From NCBI GenBank assembly GCA_030248295.1, contig JASANH010000209.1:1116001-1180000 (forward strand): 64,000 nucleotides of DNA. The letters run 5' to 3'. Numbering within the stretch: the first letter of the stretch is position 1; each line of letters begins with the position of its first letter. The position numbers and the translations under genes were made by a program. This DNA is from Mesodorylaimus sp. YZB2_4 (taxonomy: Eukaryota; Nematoda; Enoplea; Dorylaimida; Dorylaimidae). This document shows positions 1-11,494 of the stretch, piece after piece. The notes beneath the pieces are model-generated. The model saw nothing but the letters and a program-made list of their open reading frames with translations, did no database searches and had not been told where the DNA came from.

Positions 1-3000
1 GAAGAAATCAGGAATTTCAAAGATGATGATGGCGATGGTTTTGTTGATGAGGATCTGAGATACACAATTCCAGTGCTATCCTTAGACCAAAACCAGCTCA
101 CCCAAATTTTTATTTGCAACACGAGCGCTGACTTGATTCCTGAGGAATGCAAGGCACCAGATTTCGGAAACTGGACCTCATCTGTAGATCCAACTTGTCA
201 GCCAGCCAATGTCACACACACTGATCATGTTGTATTTAGTGTTAACTGTTCAGCAGAGTTCCATCGACTTTGGCATTTGGTGGATGCTTGTGGGAATGTT
301 GCAAATGAGAGTTCCCAGACTATCACAGTAGGCAGGGGTGCAGGAATGTCCAAGTATTGTTGCAACAAGACGACCGATTCCCAGCCGCCTGATGGAGTCG
401 ATAACGACTGCGATGGCTTAAAGGACGAGGAGAAACGAAATTTTCTCGATGATGATGGTGACCAACTCATTGATGAGGATTTGAAATGGCAGATTCCTAC
501 ACTTACAATCAGTGATCCAACGCAACTTTCTCAGACACACATCTGCAATACATCAGGTAGCCTCATGCCAGAAGCTTGTAGAGCACCAGAAATGGCTAAT
601 TGGACATGGTTTGCTGACCCTGCATGCCTCCCTCCAAACATCTCTTTCAAAGATGAGGTTGTGTTTATTGCCAATTGCTCTGCCAAGTTCAACCGTGTGT
701 GGACCCTGGTCGATCAATGTGGAAATGTGGCAAACCAGAGCATTCAGACAATAACACTGGGTAGAGCAGCTGGAATGTCGAAGTACTGCTGTAACAAAAC
801 AGATGACATCAAGCCTCCAGATGGGATCGATAACGACTGCGATGGCGTGAAAGATGAGGAGATTCGGAATTTTCTCGATGATGACAAGGACGGGTTAGTA
901 GATGAAGACCTGGCCAATGAAGTCCCAACTTTCGTTTCCGCTGACCCCGCTCATTTGTCGCAGACCTATACTTGCAACACATCATCTGATCTAATACCTG
1001 ACAACTGCAAAGCACCTGAACAACTGAATTGGAATTTCACTGCTGACAACCTATGCCAACCCGTAAATGTGACTTTTGTTGATGTAGTCACCGCAAGAAC
1101 CAACTGTTCAGGCGTCTTCAATCGTGTGTGGACTCTAGTTGATAGCTGTGGGAACCAGGCGAATCCTATTGCTCAAAGTGTAACAGTAACCAGGGCGGAA
1201 GGTATGTCCAGGCTATGTTGTAATAAAACCCAAGACACGAATCCACCTGATCGAATCGACAATGACTGTGACTTACTAAAAGATGAGGAAATAAGAAATT
1301 TCTTAGATGATGACGGAGACGGTCTGATTGATGAAGACCTGGCTAGCTCAGTCCCAGTCATCACTTTCAACTCACCATTCCAACAAACGCAGGATTTCAC
1401 TTGTAATACGGCAGTCGACTTGACACCACAAAACTGCCATGCTCCAATAATGGCCAACTGGAGCTCAGCTGCAGACCCTCAGTGTCAGCCAGTGAATGTC
1501 ACTCATGAAGATCAAGTGGTATTCATCTCGAATTGCACATCTGTCTTCAACAGGGTGTGGAAAATGATAGACAATTGTGGTAATTTGGCCGACACTACAA
1601 CACAGGTTATCAATGTAGCCAGAGCAGAGGGCATGTCCAAGCTATGCTGCAATCAGACGGTGGATATGAATCCACCTGATGGCATTGACAATGACTGCGA
1701 TGGCGCCAAGGACGAAGAGATAAGAAACTTCCTGGACGACGATGGGGATGGACTTGTGGATGAAGATTTGCAGAATTCCATTCCTACATTGAAGCTTAGT
1801 AATCCAGACTTGCTCAGTCAGAATTTCATTTGCAATAGCTCATATGACTTGACACCTACTAATTGCCAGGCACCTGAAATGGCTAACTGGACGACCAATG
1901 TGGACCCCGCATGCGCACCAGCAAATATCACACACAAAGACGAAAGTGTAGTCGCGACCAATTGCACTGCGACATTCAACCGGGTATGGACTTTAGTTGA
2001 CTCATGCGGGAACGTGGCTAATGCCACCATCCAAGCTATAAATGTGGATAGAGTGAAAGGCGCATCTAAATTATGTTGCAATAAGACTGCAGACCTGACT
2101 CCACCGGATGGAGAGGACAATGACTGCGATGGTAGCAAGGATGAGGAACTGCGCAATCTTCTGGACGATGATGGGGATGGACTAGTGGATGAAGATCTGA
2201 TGTGGTCTGTGCCAACGTTAAGTGTCACTGACAAGTCCTTATTGGCGCAAAATTTCATATGCAACACGTCCAGCGAGCTTGTTCCCTCCAATTGTAATGC
2301 ACCTGAAATTCAAGCATGGAACTGGACAGCAGATCCCAAATGCCAGCCAGTCAACGTGTCTCACAGGGACGAAGTTGTCTTCAGTGCAAATTGTACTGCT
2401 GCCTTCAACAGGATCTGGACTATGGTTGACCATTGTGGCAATGTGGCCGACGATGCAGTGCAAGTGATACGCGTTTTCAGAGAAAATGATACTTTCAAAC
2501 TATGCTGTGACAAAACAGAGGACACAAACCCACCTGATGGCTTCGATAATGACTGCGATGGGGTCAAAGAGGAGGAGATTAGGAACTTTCAGGACGATGA
2601 TGGTGATGGCTTAATAGACGAGGATTTACAAAACATAATACCAAATTTGACCATAAAAAGTACTTCTCAGCTTACTCAATTTTACGCCTGCAACACCAGC
2701 CAGGAATTGAAACCTGAAAATTGCAAAGCGCCTGAAAAGGCAGAGTGGGCCACAATGGTCGATCCTGATTGTAATCCTGCTAAGATAAGTTTCCAAGATG
2801 AAGCGGTGTCCATGGCTAACTGTTCAGCTACATTCAATCGCGTGTGGACGCTAGTTGACGCTTGTGGGAACATCGCAAATGAGAGCATACAGACGATCAT
2901 CGTTGAAAGAGCACCGCACATGTCCAAGTATTGCTGTAACAAAAGTATGGATTCGAGCCCTCCAGATGGACTGGACAATGACTGCGATGGAGTGGCAGAT

Positions 3001-5949
3001 GAAGAAGTTAGGAATTTTGTTGATGACGATGATGATGGAGAAATTGACGAAGACTTAAGTCATGCAATTCCCATGCTCGCTTTCAATCATTCACATCTTT
3101 CTCAATCCTTTGTTTGCAACACAAGTGAAAATTTAGACCCCAAAAACTGCCCTGCCCCTGAATTCGGAAATTTGTTCACCATTGTCGATCAAGAATGTCA
3201 ACCAGCCAATGTCACACACACTGATCATGTCATATTCAGTGTCGACTGCACAGCAGAGTTCCAACGTCTCTGGCGGTTGGTAGATTCTTGTGGGAACATT
3301 GCAAATGATACTGTACAGACGATTACAGTCGACAGAGCTGCAGGGATGTCCAAGTACTGCTGCAACAAGACTGACGATTCGAAACCTCCAGATGGCATTG
3401 ATAACGACTGCGATGGCTTGAAAGATGAAGAAATCAGAAATTTCCTTGACGATGATGGTGACGGACTGATCGATGAAGACTTGAAGTGGCAGTCACCTAT
3501 GCTAAGTTTTTCCGATCCAGCGCAGCTTACTCAGACATTCATCTGTAACACGTCAGGTGATCTTGTGCCTGAAAAGTGTAAGGCCCCAGAGATGGCGAAG
3601 ATAACTTGGAATTTTGACCCTTCATGCCAGCCTCCAAATATCTCATTCCAGGATGAGGTAGTGTTTACATCCAATTGCTCAGCCATGTTCAAGAGAATAT
3701 GGTCATTGGTCGATCAGTGCGGCAATGTGGCAAATGAAAGTGTCCAAATCATCAATATTGAGAGAGCTCAAGGCATGTCCAAGTATTGCTGCAATAAAAG
3801 CCAAGATGTGGCACCTCCGGACAATGTAGACAATGACTGTGACGGACTGATGGATGAGGAAATGCGAAACTTTGTTGACGATGATGGGGATGGCCTTGTG
3901 GATGAAGACTTGGGCTATGAAGTGCCAGTTCTCGATTTTAACAATGATTCAAAAGCCGCTTTTGATTTCGTCTGCAATACATCAGATGCAATGACACCAG
4001 AAAATTGCAAAATTCCTGCAGATATGAATTTCACATCGAAAGTGGACTCTCGTTGCCTCCCAGAGAATATCACGTACCAAGATGAAATAATGTTTAGGGA
4101 AAACTGCACAGCCATATTTAACAGAGTTTGGCAAATGAAAGATTCATGTGGAAATGCTGCCAACAAGGTTATCCAAGTCATTAGTGTTAGTGCCGCTGAT
4201 GGATCATCCAGAGTGTGCTGCAACAGAACAGTGGACTCTAGTCCGCCTGATGGTCGGGACAATGACTGCGATGGGTTGAAAGATGAAGAAGTAAGGAACT
4301 TTGCAGATGACGATGGAGATGGGTTGGTAGATGAGGATTTGGCCAACGAGATACCAAAATTCAATGTCACTGATGACACGCAGCTCACCCAATATTTCAC
4401 ATGCAACACCACTAGGGATCTAGTACCAGACAATTGCCGTGCACCCGAAATGTTGAATTGGACATCAACAGCTGACCCGTACTGCCTGCCAGCCACCGTC
4501 ACATATAAGGACCGGGTACTGCTCATGACCAATTGCACAGCGGTGTTCAGCAGAAACTGGCAACTGGTTGATAAGTGCGGAAATACAGACAACGACACTG
4601 TACAGGTTATCAATGTGACGAGGACTTCTGGTATGTCCAGGTTCTGCTGCAATATTACAGAGGACTCTCAGCCACCCGATAATGCGGACAACGACTGCGA
4701 CGGGCTCATTGACGAAGAAGTAAGGAATTTCCTCGATGATGATGGTGACGGGCTGATTGACGAGGACTTGGGTAGGTCCATTCCCACAATGAAGTTCAAC
4801 GCTTCCATGCAGCTGACGGAAGTGTTTGCTTGTAATGCAACTGGCGAGCTGACACCAGCTGAATGCAATGCGCCACCCATGGACGATTGGACAGCTGATG
4901 TGGATCCTGACTGCACACCTGTCAATGTGAGCTACATAGACAGCATTGCGGCCGTTGCAAACTGTTCTGCTGTTTTCAATCGAACATGGCAGTTGATGGA
5001 TTCGTGTGGTAACATGGCAGACCCCATGGTGCAAATTATCGAGGTGAAAAGAGTACCTGGATCGTCCAAACTTTGCTGCAACGTGACTGAAGATCTTGAT
5101 CCACCCGATAGTTTGGACAATGACTGCGACGGATTGACAGATGAAGAAGCGCGTAACTTTCTGGATGACGATGGTGACGGGCTCGTGGATGAAGACCTAG
5201 GCGCCGAAATACCATTTCTAACTATAAGTGATCCAGAATATTACATAGAGAATTTTACATGCAACACGACTAACGACCTGACCCCGGACAGCTGCTCCGC
5301 TCCTGTGCTTGGTAACTGGAGCACCAGGGCGGACCCGCGATGCCAACCAGTCAATGTTACATTCAGTGATGCGCTTATTAGCAATGATAACTGCACAGCC
5401 ACAATCCGCCGTCTTTGGCGTCTGGCTGACGCATGTGGGAATGTGGCCAACGATAGTGTGCAGGTGATAAACGTTATCAGATCGTGGAATGCCAAGAAGG
5501 AATGCTGCAATAAAACGTTGGACTCGGATCCTCCCGATGGCCGGGACAACGACTGTGATGGACGGACTGATGAAGAGGTGCGAAATTATGAAGACGACGA
5601 TGGGGATGGACTGGTCGATGAGGATTTGCGCTATTCGATTCCACTCATTCGATTCAACGGGTCTGTCAATTCTACCGAGACCTACATCTGCAACAGCACA
5701 GAGGACTTGACACTGGAGGAGTGTCAGGTGCCCGACACTGCACAGTGGTTCGTGGACCCAAGGTGCGAGCCAGCCAACGCAACTTATGACGAGCAGTTGG
5801 AATTGTCGACCCCTTGCATAGCCATATACTCCAAGAGATGGCGTGTTATCGATTCGTGTGGGAATGTAGTGAATAATACAAAGCAGTTGATAACCATAGT
5901 CAGGAAGGTGGATCCAAAGATCTGGCCTTCTCCATGTTCTAATGCTTCG
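1..5949 (+). repeat. Coding array of ~14 HYR-like / metal-binding modules
   Basis: One continuous exon encodes 13 complete modules of 142-143 aa (426-429 bp) plus a final shortened one (5629-5949). Acidic linkers end at about 57, 483, 912, 1341, 1770, 2199, 2628, 3057, 3483, 3912, 4341, 4770, 5199 and 5628. Each module has a beta-sandwich-like half with CNTS, a C-x-AP motif, an F-x-R-x-W-x-x-x-D-x-CGN signature and a V/I-rich strand, then CCNKT. That signature resembles HYR-type immunoglobulin-like domains. The linker has DG-x-DNDCDG-x-x-DEE, resembling the MopE-type metal-binding motif, followed by RNF-x-DDDGDGL-x-DEDL, which looks like Ca2+-binding DxDxDG loops. There are about eight cysteines and several N-glycosylation sequons per module. 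Metal binding is inference from motif similarity. Linkers 1-3 and 7 deviate at loop positions. Confidence 0.85.
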
Positions 5950-8900
5950 GTAAGTAGTTCGTTCATATGTACACTGTGTGAAGGGACATGAGCTGAATTA
6001 TTCCTCTGCTTTTAGCAAACGGATCTTCTGGCGCTGGCTTCTCGGCTCAGCGAAGCCCTGCCATACCTGGTTCAAGCGTACAAGGGCGACTTGGCGGCAG
6101 TGGCTGGCTATACACTGGAGGAGATGATATTTGGATGCTCGTGGGATGGGCGCCCCTGTAATTTGAGGTAAGAGCCTATTCCAAAAACTTGTGGCCTGAG
6201 ATGCATGGATGGCCTGAGCGAGGTCGCGCGGGCTTGAACTTGTTCCAGGCTCAATCACTGAATGGAAGTTGATTATGCTAGCATATATCCTAGCTTCTCT
6301 TGCATACCTGACACTGGGTGCTAAGCCGAGCCGCATTGACAAGGGACGCGATGAGCGAGACAAAGAAGCCTCGCTTGTCGAACTGGCTTTTGATCTACAT
6401 GTGGAAGCGCCTCATCGAGTGACATCGGCTGGCAGTTCTGAAAGCGAGTGGCGAAAAATCCACTGCATGGGACTCAAAAAGATAAAAGCCGATGGGCTGA
6501 GGGGTCCATCTGTCTTTGGACTGGAGAGTACAGTGTAGACTGTCGGACATCACGCTGCATGATCATTGCTAAATGCATTCCTTGCACCTCGACTGATGAG
6601 TTTTTGTCCCCACCCTCCACCGCATACAAGGCTTGGTTACACTCGTCCAGAGCCTCCACAAAGGCTCTATCAGCAACTCAACTAAGCCAGGAGCAGGCAG
6701 CTGGATTGCCATGTCAGGGTGAGGCGATCTCAGCCATAGACAATTCTGGTGTGGTGCGAAACCTCCATCAGCCACTCCATCCACCAGTGGTCCCAAACGT
6801 ACTGTATTGCCTTTAGCAGTGACCACGAAACCCTGAAATTTGACGCAGCGCCCTTTCAATTTGGGGCGCAGCACACATTCGAATATCACACTCTTTCTAC
6901 ATCTAGTACTGCACCTACTACATACTCATTCTTCCTTGCAGCACTGACATCTCGAAGTTCGTCGATCCTAACTTCGGGAATTGTTTCACTTTCAACCTGG
7001 ACCAGCGCCATATTGCTACCAGAGGTGGTCATTCACAAGGTTTACAAGTCATTTTTAAAGCACGGTCCGATGATTACCTACCTTTTACTGCTTCGGCTGG
7101 TTTCAAAATCTTAATCCTTGACCAAAAGGAGCCTCGCATAGTGGATACTCTGGCCCTAGGAATATCTGCTGGCTCAAGTTACTCCTTCGCCATCAGACAG
7201 GTAAGCCCCGCTTATGTGGATGGAAAGGGTGCGAGCCAGGAATTCTTTTCAGACCATCCAAACCAAACTGGGCCCGCCATACGGATATTGCATTGATGGA
7301 AAGTCAAAAACGGCTAACTTTTACAAGGAAGGCTATTCCATGGAGGTGATTGATTTGAAATGAAGAACATGCCAGAGCTAACCAGTCTTTATTTAGGCTT
7401 GTATGAAAAGCTGCTACCAACAGGCCGTTATCGACCAGTGTAAGTGCGGAGACCCGCACACTCCCATGCCCCCGGGGTACGTCTATTGCAATGTGACACA
7501 AAGTGAGTCAGCCAGTCGTGTAAACTCAAAACATCGCGCATTATTCTCTGCATTTTCAGAACTATGCGTTGACCGAGTGGCAGCGATGAGTGCCAACATG
7601 TCCTATAGTAGTTGCGGATGCCATCCACCCTGCGAGTAAGAACCCTTTTTCCATGACAGGCAAGAGTTCTGCAGTGTTCTTTCAGGTCCACTGTGTATAC
7701 ATTTTCTCAAACGAAATCCGACTGGCCGACACCTGCTGGAGCTGTAAGTAAAACCATGGCTGCTGTGTGATCATGCAGTACTCTATGAATAATGTAGCTT
7801 TGCCTGTTCCCTCATTCCCCCGCCCTGGTAGAGACTGTGTACAAATTACAGGTGGGATAGGACATAAACCGCTGATAAATGAGTTGCGGATGGTTGAGGC
7901 TGTTGATACTGAAATGTGTGTACCGTGGCACTGTGTGCATGATAGCTGATAATAAAGGACATGGAGACGATTGCTGGTGTCTCCAAGAAACTACAGTGCA
8001 GGCAAGTTCCAGTGCCAATCCATAAGGGCCTAATTATAGGCAGTCGCTCCCCTGATCGTGAGGCGCGTGTCTGGAGTTGCCGCTCCTGGGCCATTTTTCT
8101 TGAAATTTTTAGCGATAACCGTAGTTGATGTCAGCGAAATTTCCGTAGAGAAAAAAGTGCTCTATCAAGCAGATACGATTTCGAGGTATAATTTTTCGTA
8201 TTCGGTTTTTATCAGAGATTTTTCACAAATTTTTGCGGTTCACGTAGGAAAAAATTGTTTTAAACTTAATTTAAGCACTAAAAGCAAAACACAGACAGCC
8301 AGTAGATAGAGCACATTTTTTCCACAGGATTGTTGATCACATTAACATTCATTACCGCTAAAAATTTCGAGAAAAATTGGCCGAAAGGGGCGAAGGCGTG
8401 AAAACATTTCGACAGGCGTGTGTGGACGTGATTATAATTTGGCCCTAAACCCCTCCCTACATATGTCTCCTAGATCGACCCCGTCAAAACCTTTGAGCAA
8501 GTGAGCAAGTAAGTACAGTAACGCGTACCAGAGCAGTTTCAAGGCCACAGCAGTTCTTGCACTGCCCGACCACAAACACGAACGATACTGTGTGATTAGC
8601 TGACTTCTTTTCAGGCTGCTCTTTGCTCGTGGATGATGAGCCAGGACCCTGAAACCTGTGCGATCGCTATAAAGTAAGTGAACTGCATCCCTGTCCTTAT
8701 GGATAATGTAGCCCACGGCTGGCGGACCATGCCTGGCAGACGTGAACCTCTCAGGTTGACGTTTCAGCGGCAGGTATAGTCGCGAGTAGACACCGGATCA
8801 GGTCGGATTCAACCCGACGGCTCGGGTCAACCCGACCCGAAATTTCGGGTCGGGGTGACCCGAATTCGGTATAAGTAGTTGGAGTTCCTCGCGATAAAAA

Positions 8901-10268
8901 CCATTCACAAATGCTCAGAACGTGGTGGCGTTGGTGTAAAGGTGACTGTGAGAAAATATTAGATGGAGACATCTCACGCGCGCGAATCTCCATCTTTTGT
9001 TATTCCATATCCTTAGTAAATACCATAACGTTCCTTCATATTTCCCACAATAGTTGTCAAATAATTTTTTAAAAACCTTAGATCTAAAAGCGACTATGGT
9101 CTGTCCACTGGAGACAAGATTCAACCAATCCGAATAATAGGCGTGAATATTAGAGACAGCTCTGTCATAACGTCCGGAGTCTAAGACAGCTTATCCTTGG
9201 TCAAACAAAGAAATACCTAAATATATATGAGCCCCAGGCTGGAGTTGCATCAAGTCTTCACAAAAGTTATTGCTCACAAAATCATATTGTGTTGGACAAT
9301 AGCTCCCGTCAGAACCTCCACTACTGATGGAGGGATGTGAGGGCGCCGATCACTTTTGAACACAGCAAGCAACATGGATGGTGGTCAAGGGGGCTATTAT
9401 TGGTACATATTTGGTGTTTGGGCACAGACTATATTGCTCTTCCAGCCAGGTATACCCAGGAAGTTATGTCATATTCAGAAATCAAATGTGATTGTAGATA
9501 CCCCTACGACCTGCTAAAAGTTATCAATTCCTTCTATGTTAGAGTATGGCTAGTCCCACTCATCCATCAGAGTTGAATGAGCACTTCCACATGTGGACCC
9601 TTCCCTTTGCAGAAATTACTCAGAAAAATTGGTCATTCTCACAGCTCACAATTTGTGTGACATTCTCGGAAGTTACGCAGAATGAGAACTGGAATAATAG
9701 ACTTTGTGCATGCATTCATAAAGCATATACTGCAAATCCTGGAGTCGAGCAACTATGAAAAGGTTTCTGTAGTTGCTAATAGTACTAACTTGGAAAATTT
9801 CTGTATTTTTGACCCGTTTGACCCGATCTTTCAAAGAAGTGACCCGACCCGACCCGACCCGACCCGACCCGACCCGAGAGTACCTGACCCGATCGGGGTC
9901 TAGTCGCGAGACTTGCATCGCTCCGGAGACCCAAGACCCAAGAGCCCATCTACTGACTCAGAGGCAAAGCTAGTTATTCCACCCGTGTTCTTTTGTTTTT
10001 CAGGCAAGGGTATGGTCGTGTGGACGTGTTCTATGAAGAAATAAAGTCAGAACTATTGGCCGAATATCCGCAATATACAGTAATACCTTGACTTACCTTA
10101 TTAGGCTTACTGGAACTCGCTTCTTCTACTCTTTAGTGGATGCAACTACTCGGCGACTTGTCAGCCCAAGCTGGTTTATGGTTATCTCTAAGTGTCGTAT
10201 CGATTATTGAAATCATATTCCTGCCATTCGCACTGATTCACGATAAGAGAAGCAGACGCGCTGGATGA
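1..10268 (+). CDS. DEG/ENaC-family cation channel with giant modular ectodomain (5' partial)
   Basis: Trimeric amiloride-type sodium channel family, plasma membrane. Exons read: 1-5949, 6016-6167, 6942-7200, 7397-7502, 7560-7635, 7686-7743, 10004-10079, 10137-10268 (stop TGA 10266-10268). All visible borders are GT..AG. Exon 1 carries the module array described separately. Family hallmarks follow in order: a FGCSWDGRPCN palm motif (6130-6162), NCFTFN (about 6972-6989), a cysteine-rich block with CKCGDP and CGCHPPC, VDVFYEEI (about 10020-10043), then the pre-TM2/TM2 segment LLGDLSAQAGLWLSLS and a hydrophobic helix with a short basic tail. In this family the first membrane helix precedes the ectodomain, so TM1 and the cytosolic N-terminus should lie upstream of the window. 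Exon 7743 ends in phase 0 but 10004 needs two carried bases, so one small exon in the 2.26-kb intron is unassigned. Channel identity is sure; the fusion to the array rests on a perfect GTAAGT donor at 5950 with frame kept. Confidence 0.85.
8735..8880. repeat. GACCC-rich interspersed element fragment
   Basis: Lies in the long DEG/ENaC intron. It contains a GTTGACGTTTCAGC block followed by GGTATAGTCGCGAG and then an imperfect run of CCCGACCC/GGGTCGGG units. The same blocks recur at about 9903-9925, 22255-22300 and 26010-26065. No coding capacity is visible. Confidence 0.6.
9440..9930 (+). repeat. ~450-bp interspersed element ending in GACCC array
   Basis: Non-coding element in the last long DEG/ENaC intron. 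It ends in a run of seven or so GACCC pentamers at 9840-9876. A diverged copy lies in the opposite orientation at 21740-22170, sharing the blocks AAAGTTACGCAGAAT-like, GCATTCATAAAG-like, TCCTGGAGTCGAGCA-like and GACCCGTTTGACCCGATCTTT. Copies in both orientations argue for a mobile repeat; the class is unknown. Confidence 0.65.
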
Positions 10269-11494
10269 GGCAGCATGGCATGAAGCATGTGCTCATGAAT
10301 GCAACAGTCCCGGGCCAGATGACTGGCAATATTGTTGTACTGTACTGTAGGATGTGTGCCGTTTATACGTGGTGTATGGGCATGAAGCCTGTTTCTAGAG
10401 GAGTTTGGCCTGTACTGTAAGGGCTTGGGCCCGACACAAAATTAGAAGCCAATATCGCCGCACACGAGCAGTCACAACGAGACACTGGCACACCAACAGG
10501 AAGCAGACGGGCCACACCCCGACCTAGCCAGTTGGAGACAAAGAAGGGCGGGGCGCATATCATGCCGCACCAGTGGGGTCAACCCCGTCAACCCCATTCT
10601 ATTCTCACGATCAGTAGAATGGATTCCCATGGACGAGGTGGGTAAAGTATAGTTTCATATATGGCACCTGCGCATCAATGATATCATATCACTGTAGCGG
10701 TTACGAATGCATGGAGCTGATCTGGGCTTTCCATAATGGATTCCACGTGGAAGCTGGTGTGGATCAGGGTCTGTACGTTTTTCACATCGAAAAATGAGCC
10801 ACGGGGAAGTTGTTTAGGCGACAAAAAGGATAATTGAGGGATCACAGCTGATTTATCAGCATATCAGTGAACCCTGTCTTCTACCGGTAGCGGAGGCCAT
10901 AAAAAGTAGTTTGTAATAGCTTTGCATGTAGTCACCCTCCTTTATCAAAAAGGCCCATTATCCCGCACAATTCAAATTTTTGAGTTGTTTTCTGGTTTGT
11001 TGTGGCATATTCTACCTTAAAGGTATGCTATCATGAAACTGTGGGGCTCATATCATCCTGAACAGTAAAACCTCCATGCACTGTCAGCTCACCATGTAAC
11101 CCCCCGTTTCCATGTCCACATTTCATACTCCCTAAATTTTTTTCACGCAACCGATCATCGTAGGAGCACTCCTTATTTTCGTTGATAATTTCCATTCCCA
11201 TACGGCAATTCAGGGAAAATAGTCAACCTGAGTCTTGACTGCAGTTCGAGATCAAGGGCCTTTTAAAAAGGTATCTAATGGTATGTGTTCGAGTTCGCCT
11301 AGCAACCTCAGTGATTTCTGGTCAAGAAATGCCATTCGTCTTCTATCACCCCTCAATTTCTGGCCGTAGCTTCCTTTGGAAGAGATTATTTTCAGGAAAG
11401 ATTCATCACAAAGCCATAATCTCCCAGGCCCAAAAGACGTCAGGTGGAGGTTGACCGAAGTTGAATAGCCAACACAGTTCGGTGGTGAGCAGTC
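10269..11494. other. Spacer between DEG/ENaC and K2P genes
   Basis: No coding exon recognised. A solitary TIR-like motif GGGTAAAGTATAGTTTCA (10642-10659) matches the right end of MITE family 2. The K2P promoter should lie here, but I see no diagnostic core element. Confidence 0.5.

Noticed and set aside
225-5549. Long minus-strand and alternative-frame open frames across the module array
   Set aside because: They mirror the repeated coding exon (the same antisense Ser/Pro-rich pattern in each unit) and carry no domain of their own.
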